Source of the DNA: Sabellastarte sp. h YS-2021
Lineage: Eukaryota; Annelida; Polychaeta; Sabellida; Sabellidae
Length of the DNA stretch: 64,000 nt
NCBI GenBank assembly: GCA_964017235.1
Contig: OZ024928.1
Location: 89,089,566-89,153,565 of the forward strand
Reading direction: 5' to 3'
Position numbers and translations under genes: made by a program. Position 1 is the first letter of the stretch; every line of letters begins with the position of its first letter. Below the pieces are notes generated by a model. That model was not told the origin of the DNA, searched no databases, and was given only the letters and a program-made list of their open reading frames with translations. Shown one piece after another: positions 10,843 through 22,610 of the stretch.

Positions 10843-12295
10843 CTTACTCTTATATCTGTATGTATTTGTTTCTCCACTTGACGGCCCCCATCCCTATGGC
10901 AACAATTCCACCATGTATGTGTCTGCACAGCTTATGAAGGCTCACTGGAGGTGTCTCAAATATTTTCAAAAAACAGTTATAACCAAGATTCAATGATTTA
11001 TAATGAAAGGCATCCTACTGAAGAATGAAGCTGACCAAACCCCAAATGAAAGCAGACAAACCCATTGGTTGTAGCTCGTAACTCCAGTGAGGTGTGAACT
11101 AGGTTTAAGACATGAGATGTACTTTCGGTCTGTCCCGACATCACACTACCAGTTAAAAGAATTTCAGTGATGAGTGTAAATAATGTCTCCCAAGTATTTT
11201 TAAATCATTATATATAAACAATAAACATTGTTATTTTATTATTATATAAAAAACTATAATATATCCTTTGATTAAAAATATAATACTTGTTATATTATAA
11301 ATCTCAGTATATTTATTGCTACATATACTCAAGTGAGAATTGAAAGTAACTAAGGTTGTGGGATGGTGTACAACAAACAGACCATAAACAGTTTGATGAG
11401 GTCATTTCCGTTAATATGTATGTTGCGAGAAAAGGATATTCACCCTCACGTAAGTGAAATACACACATGACTATTGGTCATATATTTATAAATATATTAA
11501 ATAAATATAATATGTGCATCGTATCTATAGCTATTTAAGTGTATTTATTGTAATAGTATCAAGTAAATGTGTGCATACTGGAAAATGAATAGACTACATT
11601 TTCTGAGAGAGTTTCCTTTCAGAACTTTTCTCCCAGCAGAATGAAAGATATTTTCACTCACCTCTGATTGAGTTCCAGGCCAAAAACGCATTGTGATGGC
11701 TTCATGATTGAAGAATTGACAGCAATAAAATCTAAAGGCGCCGGCTGAATCTGAGGTGGCTGTTTTAAATCATGTGTTTTATATATCCTCTTTTTATCCC
11801 ACCCAATCAGACATCCAATTTAACTTTTGGGGTAAAAATATATTTATTCTTTACAAAAATTCAATATTTTGTCGTGACCAGGCATTTTTCTCATAGAAAA
11901 GCATAACAAAGAAAATTATAAAGAAATTAAGAATTTTTTTTCGTTTTTTTTATTCATAGAAACTGAAGGACATTTGAAGTACATACCACAGAGGAAAATG
12001 TAATTTATTATGCACGAATTTAATAAGGAAGAAACGGTTATTTACAGGTCATTCATTGCCCCTCCAAATGTGTTGTTCAGCAATGTTAGTAGGAGGTTAA
12101 TTTGTTTTTCACGGATTTTCCTAAGAAAGAAAACAATATTCCCAGGATATTATTTTTGCATATAAAGCGTGTTTTGCCAATGTTAGCAGAAGTTTTCATA
12201 TAATCTTTTATCAAGATTTGGAATTAGTTTTTATACAATGAGACAGCCATTAGAGGTTTGTCTCCACGACCAGCTAACCTCAAGAAATCTTTTTT
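10843..12295. other. no recognised feature
   Basis: AT-rich non-coding sequence; nothing supported. Confidence 0.45.
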
Positions 12296-12863
12296 TGCCC
12301 TTTCACATTGCAGGCGGAAAATCCGGCCGTAGTAGGCGTTGGTCGAAATGCCCCTGTCCTTCAACTACTGTCTGATGTTCAAATGCAAGTTTTTGTGATT
12401 CAGTGACCAAATGTTCAAGTCCTTCAGCGTCCCATGGAAGTTTTAAAATGTTTTAATTTCCGCCTCCAACTGTCACAGCATCATTCACTGCGAATCACCA
12501 TCCCTTGTCAGTACTGTCTCTGTCCCCCACGTCCATCAATATCAGTGGCATTCTGCGGATAAATTTTTCGTAAGGTAACTGATGGTGTGGTCCACGGTTT
12601 ATATAAGGTTGTGATTCTGTCTTGTTTCTGCAGCACATGTTCTTCTGACGGCTACCGAAGGTGGGTTGAGGTTAATGGACGATGTCTCTTGGTGACCAAC
12701 ATTTGTAGTACTGTATTCCTACTGTTACCGACGGTTACAAACCATATCCTATCAGTGGCTGTGCACCTGTAGCATGAAAGGGGTTCAAAATCTTGGAAGA
12801 TATGAGGCATCCTGGGAAGAGGTTCTGCCGCTGAGTAAAACCGCCTGTAGTGTGAATGGGGTA
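12296..12863. mobile_element. MITE family M1, copy 2
   Basis: Ends match copy 1. The left end reads TGCCCTTTCACATTGCAGGC and the right end CGCCTGTAGTGTGAATGGGG. Internal blocks such as ATGCCCCTGTCCTTCAACTA and TATAAGGTTGTGA are shared with copy 3 near 49,172-49,745. Confidence 0.7.
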
Positions 12864-13134
12864 TAAGTGAATTACTATCTATATTCTGGTGACGATTGGG
12901 TGATGCTATTTTTAGTATCATATTCTTACGTCTGGCACCATAAGCCTCTGTTTCTTATTGCAGATCACCCTATGCTCAATCACAAACACAGATTTGCATG
13001 TTTTGGTACTGACCATTCAGTGAGGTAGACTGGGTACAGTATTATGTTATCCTGTCTCTACAATACAGTATGTTGTTACGAAAAGATTGTGTCGTGTTCA
13101 TTGCTTCAGATTTCTATCCCATTCCCTTAAATAA

Positions 13135-13640
13135 GATATACAATCCCATGCCATGAAAATAGTATCTTGTTCCTGAAGATACATGATCTAATTTTCCCAA
13201 GATACATCTTGTTTTGTATGATATCATCTTTTTTGCTAAATACTGTCTTGTTTCCTCGAGATAATATCTTGCTCCATCGAGAAATTACCTTGGTCCCTCA
13301 AGATAGAAAAATACTTTTTGTGGAAAAGTGATATTGCCTCGCTTTCAACACTGTAAAAGTTATATCACGACGGGTAGTTTTCTGGGCAGAGGAAACTAGT
13401 ACATACAGTTGATCAAGGTTCTGTACTGTAAACTGCCGACCATCGGTAAGTAACTACCAACTTACCCCCATAAGTTCTGGGGTTTGAACCCCCGACCTCA
13501 GTGGTGGGAGGCAAGTGTGTTACAACTGTGCTACCATGGCCCTGGAAAAGAGATAGTATATCTTGCGAGAACAAGATAGTGTTTTGAATTAAAAGGTAGT
13601 ATTTGGAGAGAAAAAGATAGTATCTTGAGGAAATGAGGCA
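13135..13640. repeat. degenerate array of AAGATA/TATCTT palindromic units
   Basis: Irregular short units around AGATAGTATCTTG or its complement recur on both sides of a SINE insertion. Examples are near 13,150, 13,200, 13,250, 13,300, 13,550, 13,575 and 13,610. Spacing is roughly 25-50 bases and each unit tends to be an inverted repeat. Confidence 0.7.
13337..13543 (-). mobile_element. tRNA-derived SINE (family 1)
   Basis: On the minus strand: a tRNA-like head, box B-like GGGTTCAAACCCC, the shared body (GGTCGGCAGTTTACAGTACA) and the GTGTTGAAAGCGAGG end. It has split the palindromic array at 13,135-13,640. Confidence 0.8.
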
Positions 13641-13684
13641 GTTACTCATACTTTCAGACACCATATATATTAACTAACACGTAT

Positions 13685-13890
13685 CTGCAAAGTGGTATAG
13701 TAGGTAAGACACCTGCCTCCCGTCTGTCAGGCCCTGGTTTCAATTCCTTGTATAACATGATGTAGAAAAGTGTCTAGTAACTTGTTGGTGCCCCATTGCT
13801 TTTCAGTGCTGAATCTGGAGCAACTAGCTTTCGCTGTTGTCTCCCATCCCCCAAATACTTATGCTATGACCTATGCATTTTGTTAAAAAC
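13685..13890 (+). mobile_element. tRNA-derived SINE-like element (family 4)
   Basis: A tRNA-like head with AAAGTGGTATAGTAGGTAAG and box B-like CCCTGGTTTCAATTCC precedes a body unlike families 1-3. No tail duplication was found; the 3' boundary is approximate. Confidence 0.5.
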
Positions 13891-14960
13891 AATATTAGAC
13901 CCTAATCAATTAATCAGTTCAGACTGACAATTTTAGCTTACATGAAATAATAGCCATTGAAGTCAATACATCGTGCCTTTTATAATGTATACTGGTATAT
14001 ATATATGACCCATAGCCTTCAGAAAAGATAAATGTTGAGATTTTACGTCCCGCTCAACAGCCAGGGTAATATTTATAGCTTTAGACAAAAAATAATTAAT
14101 CTCAAATGATTTTTTTTATCTCACAGAGCAAACAAAAATGCAAATCTCCAATCAGCCATCGCCATTCACAAACTGCATTCGGATATATGGACACCCAACT
14201 CATAGTATCAGAGGAACAGTGAAAACTATTTGTTTATTTGAAAACAAATATTTGAACAATTACTTGAAGTTTAAATTTCTTGTTTTATACTCTGTATTGT
14301 TCACATAAAAACCACAAGAATATAGAAAAAAAGCCTTATAACATAAAGCAACTCTTTATATCACGGACTCCTTGTCTGAAATATGATCATCCACGTGTCT
14401 CTCCTGACCATGGAAAGGCCATTTGTGTGTGGGCGTCTGTGGCCATATGCCTGTTAGTAACATTAACTACAAACTAACAGGGCCATAGAACTCACAAAAA
14501 AAAAAACATTCTAAATTTTCAACTCAAATCCAAACCGGGATTGAGTTTGAGGCGGACCTAGCCATCTGTAAATCCCATTTTGTGTGAAAATATAAGCAGA
14601 TTCGATGAATAGTATTCGAGTTATACATGCAGATATTGAGAAAAAAAACTCAAGAAATTCTTCATTCACGATGCTGATCCAGATCTAGACCATCAATGGG
14701 GACTAAGCATCGGTTAGACCACCCTTCTGCTAGGAGACATTTGGGTGTCTCGGGGCTCATTCCTTGGCCCCACCTTAACATGTATTTAGTATTTACCATT
14801 GACATAATTAGTGGTCTCATGTGATTGGCCTTGGGGCCCCCTGTCCTTACTTTCAGCAGCCCCATGTGTCACTTTGACTTTGGAAACTGACCAGCCAACA
14901 TTGATTTTTACATTGATTTACTTTGCACAGCTTTTAGTTTTTTTTTTAGTTAGTTTTACA
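13891..14960. other. no recognised gene; possible 5' leader of copy B
   Basis: No supported coding sequence. The last few hundred bases should hold the 5' non-coding region of the YR retrotransposon that starts coding at 14,961. Its 5' boundary is not visible. Confidence 0.4.
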
Positions 14961-16147
14961 ATGGAAACTAGATATAACCTGAAGTCAGGAAGGAAAGAGT
15001 GCCATATACCAGTACAAGTGCAGCTGGCTTCTGATGCGGAGTTCCTGGGGGTCACTGGATCCACAACATTCTGGGCAAGTTCTTTCTGAGCAATCTGATA
15101 GTGGGTCTGACATTGACATATCCGGTTTACTTGATATTTCTAATCAAAATTTGTCATTTTCAGACTCTGACAGTGTTAATCATGGTGCTGCTGTTGGGGG
15201 AATGATGATCCCAAGGCCTCAGGTTCGAACCCTGTCAATGTGGACCAGAAGATGATTAACCAACAAATATTGGCCCAATTGAATGTTTTGGGAAAGAGAT
15301 TGGCCAGTATAGAGAAGAACAGTCTTCAAAGTACTGGTAAAAGACTAATGACACTTCTAAAATCAAAAGATCCAAACGTGAACCTAAAGCACATGTCCCA
15401 TGTAACCGGGATCAGGTCACAAGTATGGCTACACCTTCCATCCCTTCTGTTGGTCATTTACCATCATTAGAACAGCTGAAACATGAGGCAAAGATTCAGG
15501 AAGAGGTACAGGCTAGGCTAAAGCATCTAGTGGACAATGCAAAGCCAGGTAGGGATAAGATAAAGTCGCAAAGAGGCGGTTCAGTGGAGGTATTCATAGC
15601 AAATAGAATAAAGTGGCCGCATGAATACGTACTTTCCGGTAACACAAAAGATCGTATCACGTACAACCAGCTTTCACCAATACAATGGATGGCAGGTTTC
15701 TGCAGAACCATCAGGGAAGAATCTGATCCAAAAAATAAGGAATTTATGCTTGATTATGTTATTAATGTTCTTGATGATGCTACAGACTTCTCCTGGGCTT
15801 CTGCAAAGGCCTGCCATGCGGTTCTTCTATGTCGCATGGAACAGGGTGAAATACAGAGCTGGTATCAAACTGATAAGATTGACAGAATACGCAGAGCTCA
15901 TGCACAAAGACATATCACAGGCCAGGGTTCCAGGAATAGAAGCCAAGACAAAAGTACTTATGGTACTGGCAGAGTAGTCCTTTGTATATATTTTAACAAG
16001 GGCATGTGTATGCAAAAACAAACCTACGAAACAAAAGGTGTGCTTTATAAACACATTTGCTCATCATGTTGGTCAAAAGAAGGTAAGTCATTATCACACT
16101 CACAGTTGGAGTGTAGAAAACTTCAAACTCAAACAAAAAACGAGTAA
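14961..16147 (+). pseudogene. gag-like protein of copy B, frameshifted
   Basis: Starts METRYNLKSGRKECHIPVQV, then an acidic Ser/Asp-rich stretch (SDSGSDIDISGLLDISNQN). The last 240 residues are open from 15,425. They include KIQEEVQARLKHLVDNAK, a helical central region, and a Cys-rich end of the form CxxFNxGxC...KGVLYKHICSSC. In relatives this last region is a zinc knuckle; one expected His appears to be Tyr here. At least two frameshifts lie between 15,050 and 15,430. It would have packaged the element RNA. Confidence 0.7.
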
Positions 16148-16263
16148 CTTTGGGCATGACTACTTTACCTGGTCATGCCCATTAAGGTAGGTGTGTTTAT
16201 AATTCTACAGTCCACCCTCAGCAGGTACTCCAGTTACTGCATTCAACCAAATCCCAGGTCAAA

Positions 16264-16882
16264 TTGACCATGACCAAAGTCTTAGGGGGCACTAATCACT
16301 TTGGAAAAAGGTCTTATGCACAGGTAGTTACAACTGGTAATCAGATTTCCAGCTACAGTCCATCTTCCAATATATTGTCAGTCAACAGTCTCACGGGTTC
16401 AAATCCTTCCCCTGCCAAACAATGGAACAGGGGTAATAGGTCAAGGAAATATGCCACACCATGGTTGACAAAGTAAGTCCTATCCAAGTTGTTCTAGCAT
16501 CAAGAGTAGTCCGGAACAAGGGGTACCTGTTTATAACAGGTACCACATTTTGGAGACAATTAACGAGAATTGGGACAATGATCAGCCAGGTACTATAGAC
16601 AAACCTGACTGCCAGTACCAAAGTGGCTCCAAAAATACCAGTCCGGTAGCAAAAAATACAAACAAAGTGGATACGAATCTTCCCTGTCCTATACGTATGG
16701 ATAATAAACCACAACCCTCACAACTGAATCAGGTTACTAGGATGAACTCACTCCATAGTAAAGCAGTGAATTCACTCCACAAGAATACGGTACCTACGGA
16801 ACCTTGTCAAGAACTTTTACTTTGTCAGCAGCAGTACACTGCATTTGGTTGTATACCATTGACTGCCATAAAAACTTATTAA
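16264..16882 (+). pseudogene. gag-pol spacer of copy B, low-complexity coding remnant
   Basis: Two partly overlapping open stretches rich in Asn, Ser, Thr and Lys (for example GTNHFGKRSYAQVVTTGN) join gag to RT without a recognisable domain. They probably form a linker of the original polyprotein. Confidence 0.45.
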
Positions 16883-16933
16883 GGTCCTGTTAAAATCTGG
16901 AATGTCATTCCCGACTTAGTCAAAGCTCATACT

Positions 16934-17860
16934 ATGATTAAGGCTAGTCAGCTTCCCAATTATTTAGGGCTTAGAATACCTGTGGTCACAAACTTGAATG
17001 TACCTGCTTGGAGAAAATATCTTTGCAATTATTTTGACCAGCAGTTAGTGAACCTTATACAGTACGGTTTCCCTCTAGATTTTGACAGAACTAGGAAACT
17101 GGAAAGTACTTTACAAAACCATGCTTCTGCAAGAAATTATCCTACTCATGTAGATGAATACCTACAGGAAGAATTATCTCATAATGCAATTTGGGGATAT
17201 TTGGATCACAAACCTTTTGATCTACACATATCCCCATTAATGACTAGGGATAAGTCCAGTTTTGACTGTCGTACAATTTTTGACCTCAGCTTTCCAAAAG
17301 GGTATTCAGTTAATGATGGCGTACTTAAAGATTCGTACCTAGGTACAAAATTCCAGATGCACTATCCAACTGTGGATACAATTGTCAATACTCTGAATAA
17401 CCTAGGGCCTGGGGCAAATATTTTTAAGTGGATATAAGTCGTGCATTTCGCCATCTCCGTATAGATCTGGGTGACATTGATTTATTAGCACTACAACATA
17501 GAGATAAACTATATATTGACTTATCTTTGCCATTCGGATACAGATTGGGAGCTTTTTTCTTTAGTCAGATAAGCGATGCTGTAAGATATATTAAGAGTCA
17601 AAATTGTCATAATGCACTCCTAAATTACATGACCTCATATACTGCGCCTTACCGCCCAAAATTCAAGAACCTTACCAATTCCTCTTAACTTTATTGCAGG
17701 AATTAGGTTTGGACATAAGTCAAAAGAAATTACACCCACCTGACACCAAGGTTACTTGTCTTGGTATCGAGTTTGACATGGAAAATAGAACTATGTCCAT
17801 CCCTCCACAAAAATTAGGTGAAATTATGCAATTGTGCAAAATTTGGGACAAATAAATTGC
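16934..17860 (+). pseudogene. reverse transcriptase of copy B, catalytic box destroyed
   Basis: The fingers and palm can be read: YFDQQLVNLIQYGFPLDFD, TIFDLSFPKGYSVNDGV, then after a frame change near 17,430 DISRAFRHLRIDLGDIDLL and YIDLSLPFGYRLGAFFF. Where the catalytic Y-x-D-D is expected (17,620-17,640) the frame reads NYMTSYT, so both aspartates are lost. The downstream connection (LGLDISQKKLHPPDTKVTCL) is in another frame. It ends at a TAA soon after LCKIWDK, a few tens of bases before the nested insertion. Confidence 0.8.
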
Positions 17861-17890
17861 AAATTTAATAAGTAAATTAAATTTTTATAA

Positions 17891-18062
17891 GTTAATACCC
17901 TATCCAATGGACAATTTGCTAAACCGGTCGGCGCAGACCGGCCCGCCAAACGTTAGAAAAAGACGTCCTGTGTTTCCACCGGCTAGTACTGTGCACTCCC
18001 CAGATGGCGCCTTGTACTTCCTTCCTGTCTAGACAACCTGACGTCATAGCATCTTTTTCGTT
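17891..18062. repeat. inverted terminal repeat of nested DIRS element (lower end)
   Basis: Begins GTTAATACCCTATCCAATGG and runs to CATCTTTTTCGTT. It is the reverse complement of 23,242-23,426 apart from an 11-base and a 2-base length difference and scattered substitutions. Confidence 0.9.
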
Positions 18063-18122
18063 GTCTAAACCTGTTAGACCCCTAGTAAGCTGATAGCGGG
18101 GTCGGTGGGAGGCTCTTGTGTG

Positions 18123-18143
18123 TCCATTGGATAGGGTATTAAC
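18123..18143. repeat. internal complementary region (ICR)-like segment
   Basis: TCCATTGGATAGGGTATTAA plus one C is an exact reverse complement of the outermost 21 bases of the lower ITR (17,891-17,911). In DIRS-1 an internal region complementary to the ITR ends is thought to template circular-junction formation. The position, inside the ITR downstream of the recombinase, fits that model. Confidence 0.75.
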
Positions 18144-18579
18144 TTAATTTGCTGAATAACTACCGCTTGATCGGCGGGTAAGTTACTAGGGACATATGTG
18201 AACTCATAATAGCAAATTTTAACCTACGGTCTAGGCTGACTTTGTCAGGAGACCAATAGGCCCAGGCCTCGGTTGACCTTAAGGTCAGGAAACCCTGTAA
18301 GGTCATGGTCGGTTGACAGCAGCCGATTACCCGGGGTTATACCAACGTTGCCCCCCCTTTTAACAGACCTGCTCTGAGATAGGGGGAAGAGAGGGATGAG
18401 TTCAGTCCCAGAATGTCAATAAACCTCCCAAAGGAAGCACATCACATTTTTAACTATGTACATGTAGAAACTGTTTATACTATGTACATATATACAAATC
18501 TCCTCAATCTAAGGGCCAATTGTGGATCTGCTGAGCAGCCTATACCGAGCCCAATTGGTAAAGCTCCGAGTCAGCCCAA

Positions 18580-19366
18580 GCCACACCCTTCAGATAGAAC
18601 TGTGTGAGGGTATTATGTGACTTCAGTGGCAAGCTGACAAGATTAGATCTAAGGAGACTCCCGACTGGAAGACCTTAGGAGCAGCAAAGACCCTGACATC
18701 ATGAGTTTTAACCTGATGTAAAGAGTGGGCCTCCTGGTCAGAGAGCTCATAACATAGGATCACAGTCTGCTTGATCCAAGAGGAGATAGAGGCAGATGTC
18801 TTTGTCGGAACCTTTCTTAAAGGAGACAAAAAACCACCTCCAAATAGTAGCGCAATGCTCTAACTGGAGAAAGGGACCAGTCAGACTTGAGGGATCTATC
18901 CAGAGATGGGGGCCAGGGCTGTTATAACCACTGGGGCCACACTGTCTGGACCCTCTTGGCCAGCTGATTCTTGGATAGAAAGCTGGGTAATGGATACGGG
19001 ACACCGTTGACCAATCGGATTGGTGTCTAATGTTTTGTTTTGCCAAGCATGAATCTCACTTCTGCGTTTGCCCGACCAAAGGGCCAAGAGGAATAGCGTC
19101 TTGAAGGTCAAATGCTTCAAGGAGGCCTTCTTGATTGGTTCAAATGGAGCCTTATTCAGCTGGTGCAAGACCAGTGAGAGGTTCCAGGAAGGTACGCCCC
19201 GCCTGCCTTTGGGTCTGTCTTTGTGGAAACTGTCCAGGAGACGAGCGAGATTTTTGTCCTTGCTGATGTTGAAGGGTGAATTTCCCAGTTTATCAGCAAT
19301 GGCTGAACTGTAACCATCAATGGTGCTGGGCTGTAGTCTCCTGTCCTCATAAGGTACATAAGGAAG
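18580..19366 (-). pseudogene. tyrosine recombinase of nested DIRS element
   Basis: Read on the minus strand through frame changes: KTLFLLALWSGKRRSEIHAW (box with the first catalytic Arg), SLSPVRALRYYLE, then HDVRVFAAPKVFQSGVSLD (the HxxR box) and LILSACH. A TGA replaces the expected Trp after ACH. A small insertion disrupts the segment before QFYLK, which holds the likely catalytic Tyr near 18,585-18,600. Confidence 0.8.
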
Positions 19367-19899
19367 TCAGCAACTGACTTTACAGGGGTACCCTGAGGTC
19401 CACCTGATTAGTGACGCACCACTTGTAACAATGGTCCACTTTCCCTCATAGACTGATCTGGTTGATCCCCTTTTGAGGAGCCTCAATTCTTGCTGCCACT
19501 GCCTCAGCGAAGCCCTGCTCCTCGAATGCTGAGGCTCCAGGAGCCGTGCATCGAGATTAAGATTTGTCAGATTTCTGTGAGGGATCTGATTGAATGGTTG
19601 TGTCAACAGGTTGGGCAGATTGGGCAGGCTCAGTGGGATTTTGCTGGACATGGCCACTGGATCCCAAAACCAAGGCATGATGGGCCACCCCGGAGCAATC
19701 AGAATGATTCTCTTGCATGGGGAGTCTTGCAACTTCTCCACCACTTTGTCCAATATGGCTGATGGTGGGAAGGTGTATGCTTTCAGATCCTACCATGGCC
19801 GACTGAGCGCATCCACTGCTGTGGCCAGGGGATCTGGTACCGGTGACACAAACAGAGGCAACTTGTTGTTGAACCTCGTGGCAAATAAGTCTATTTTGG
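19367..19899 (-). pseudogene. connector between RNase H and recombinase, nested DIRS element
   Basis: Contains PKIDLFATRFNNKLPLFVSP and VDALSRPW at its upstream edge, then KRIILIAPGWPIMPWF. This conserved linker is seen in DIRS-like polyproteins. I saw no clear adenine-methyltransferase motif, which some DIRS elements carry. Confidence 0.65.
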
Positions 19900-20330
19900 G
19901 CCGGTGCCACCTGCTGCATATTGAGTAGAAGACCTCTGGAAGGAGAAACCACTCTGTTTGGATGGTCTGGCCTAGCCTGGATAGCTTGTCTGCTACCACG
20001 TTCAGCCGGCCTGGAATGTGTCGTGCTTTAGAGTCACTTGTTTCCTGGTACACCAGGTCAAGATTCTTCATAGTAGGGCACAAAGTGGGCCCGGCCTCAT
20101 GCCTCCTTCCTTGTTTATGTATGACACTACTGTGGTGTTGTCGGTTGCTACAAGTACTATCTTGTTTGAGCAAAGGTCTTGGAACTCTTTTAAAGCCAAA
20201 AAGACGGCTTTAAGTTCTAGATAGTTTATATGCAGCTTGCTTCCCGGAAGGGACAAGGTTGCTCTTGCAATGTGCTCGTCTAAGTGAGCGCCCCACCCTT
20301 CTATTGATGCGTCTGTAAATATTTGCAGAG
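19900..20330 (-). pseudogene. RNase H of nested DIRS element
   Basis: On the minus strand: HINYLELKAVFLALKEF (catalytic Glu region), VLVATDNTTVVSYINKEGG (Asp box), then after a frame change ARHIPGRLNVVADKLSRLGQ (final Asp). The order and wording are those of DIRS RNase H. Confidence 0.85.
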
Positions 20331-21214
20331 CATGTTTTATTGGGTGTAATGGTTGGACTGTAAGTACATTGTCTTCCTTCAGCCATCATTGTAAATGGGG
20401 GTGCAAGGACCTGGGGATTGGGATCACCTTTTCCAGTGATTCTGGGACCCTCCAGTTGTGTTTGTGATACCACTGAATGAGTCTCATATGAAGTTGGCCT
20501 AGACGAACTTGCTTTTCTGTAGCTGTTAGTAAACCTATCAAGGACATGAATTCCCGGACCGGGCAAGCCGGTAGGGAGAGCAGTTTCAGCATTTTCTCTT
20601 GAAGGTTCTGCCACCGGTCTGAAGTCAGTCAGACCCGATCAGACCTGAGGTCGAACTGGTAGCCTACAAAACTGAAGTCTTGTTTGGGCTCCAGCTCTGA
20701 TTTCTCTAAGTTCACCAGCCAACCTAGTTGCTGACACATTATTTACTAGTTCCTGTGTATGTTGGAGACAAGCCTGGTGGGATCTGGCTCTCACCAACCA
20801 GTCGCATAGGTACTGGTGGCTTCTTAAATCCTTGTGTATGGCCATCAATTTCACCTCCTTTGGTATCACGGTGAACTCCAAAGGTGCTGTGGACAAACCA
20901 AATGGCAGGGCCTTGAACTGGTATGTCCGACCTTGGATGTGAAATCTCAGGCATTTCCTGGATTGTTCTTGTATAGGTATATGGAAGTAGGTACCCCTCC
21001 TTCAACATTTGTACTACCTAGGGTCCAGCCCCCAAGGCTTCCTAAGTTCCCAAAAAGGGCTTAGTCTGGACCCTACAGGCAGATTGTGTGCCACATTTGG
21101 GACATTTGGTATTCTGACAAACATTTTCTGTCCCTCCGGACACTGGTCCGTCTGGTGACAATGATCCAAGTTAACAGTCTCTCTGTTCTTAATGTGGTCC
21201 GGTGGGGCTGACAC
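20331..21214 (-). pseudogene. reverse transcriptase of nested DIRS element
   Basis: On the minus strand, LPFGLSTAPLEFT is followed by YLCDWLVRARSHQACLQHT. The catalytic box is Y-L-C-D rather than Y-L-D-D, a probable inactivating change near 20,805. The thumb region (LSLPACPVREFMSLIGLLTA, RVPESLEKVIPIPRSL) follows in another frame. Confidence 0.85.
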
Positions 21215-21711
21215 AACTTTTCACATTAATAGACTCTTTGCCCCGGGCCAGCAGCCTGCAAGGTGCAGCATTTACACAGCAATTGTCATTTGTGAGATGT
21301 CTGACCCCTGGCTGGACGTGATGGCAAAATTTATTATCTCTCCAGTCAAGTCCAGCACCGATAACAGGCTGTTGAGAGGTGTGATAAGAGAAGGTTGCCT
21401 GGCAGTAGCTTGGGACACTGTCATATCACTGTCATATCACCAAGACCACTGACTGGTCTAAGAATTCTCTGTAACCAAATTTACCTTCGGCAACTCTGTC
21501 CGGGACCAGGACTCCATACCCGGTACTTTACTGTAACCAGTAATTCTCTGTAACCGGCAAAAAACTGGCAGGCTGGGGTCACCAATGAATTTAGACAGCT
21601 ACTGGTCTATATTTAGCCAGCTTTTTTTTTTTTTTTTTTTTAACCAGTTGGGGTGAAGCACTGTACAGTAAGGACTGTGTAGCCAGCACCCTGTTAGTAG
21701 ACTTTCTAACC

Positions 21712-22005
21712 GGTAGGTTGAAGCAAGTGTACAAGGCTGTGTAGCCAGTACCAGTCGGTACACTCTGTAACCAGTTGTTGAAGCAAGTGTACAAGGCCGT
21801 GTAGCCAGTACCAGTCGGTACACTCTGTAACCAGTTGTTGAAGCAAGTGTACAAGGCTGTGTAGCCAGTACCAGCCGGTACACTCTGAAACCAGTTGTTG
21901 AAGCAAGTGTACAGAGCTGTGTAGCCAGTACCAGCCGGTACACTCTGAAACCAGTTGTTGAAGCAAGTGTACAGGGCTGTGTAGCCAGTACCAGTTGCTA
22001 AAGCA
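21712..22005. repeat. 60-bp tandem repeat, nearly five copies
   Basis: The unit AAGCAAGTGTACAAGGCTGT...CCAGTTGTTG repeats at exactly 60-base spacing from about 21,720 with few substitutions. It lies upstream of the nested element's RT, in its presumed 5' region. A 20-base T run sits at 21,622-21,641. Confidence 0.95.
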
Positions 22006-22149
22006 ATTTTACAACTATCTTTTGTGTTGAATTCAGCTTACTGTAGGTTTCCTCCATTAATTAAGGTATTTATTTAATCGCACGTCTTATCCGTAAATTT
22101 GACAGTTGCTGGGAAAGCCCTTGTGAACTATTTTTAGAAGCAATTGTTG

Positions 22150-22610
22150 TTCGGCGTGTCACGTGACCAGTCTGCTGGTAGGAAGGACACGCGATTGGCT
22201 GATTGGAGATGACGTCGGTGGTCGCGTTCTAGTGTGACACTTAACCAGCAACTTTACAGTATACTGAACTGTCCACAAAACCTCACTACCGACAACAAAG
22301 CCGGGTCCGCAAAGCAGGGACTGGAGTCACAGTAGACGTGAGTTCTGAAGAACGCAGTTCCGACCTTCCTGGTCGGTGAAAACACGTGACCAGCTTCGTG
22401 ATTTGGTCGGAAAGACACGCGATTGGCTGACTGGAGATGACGTCAGTGGTGTAGATGAAATTCCTTCTTTCTTTCGTGATAAAACCAGTGAACTGGCCAT
22501 CCACAACCCCCACTACCGACAACAAAGCCGAGTCTGCAAGGGAGGGACTGATATCACCTTCTATTGTGGTCGGTTCAACTGGAGCTTGCCGGTCAACTAA
22601 TGCTTTACAG
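22150..22610. repeat. two-copy direct repeat, 230-bp unit, in the nested element's 5' region
   Basis: CACGCGATTGGCTGATTGGA at 22,189 recurs at 22,419 (GACTGGA variant). ACTACCGACAACAAAGCCGG recurs as ...GCCGA about 230 bases on. A further 110-bp duplication (ATGCTTTACAGCA) follows at about 22,600 and 22,710. No protein recognised. Confidence 0.8.

Noticed and set aside
19068-20256. Plus-strand open frames of 80-112 residues
   Set aside because: Antisense shadows of the DIRS RNase H, connector and recombinase on the minus strand.
21591-21966. Three overlapping minus-strand open frames rich in WYWLHSLVHLLQQL-type repeats
   Set aside because: They are produced by the 60-bp tandem repeat, whose length is a multiple of three; all frames stay open together. 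Not proteins.
21712-22005. Regular 60-bp spacing suggesting a CRISPR array
   Set aside because: No unique spacers separate the units; the whole unit repeats. The context is a eukaryotic retrotransposon.
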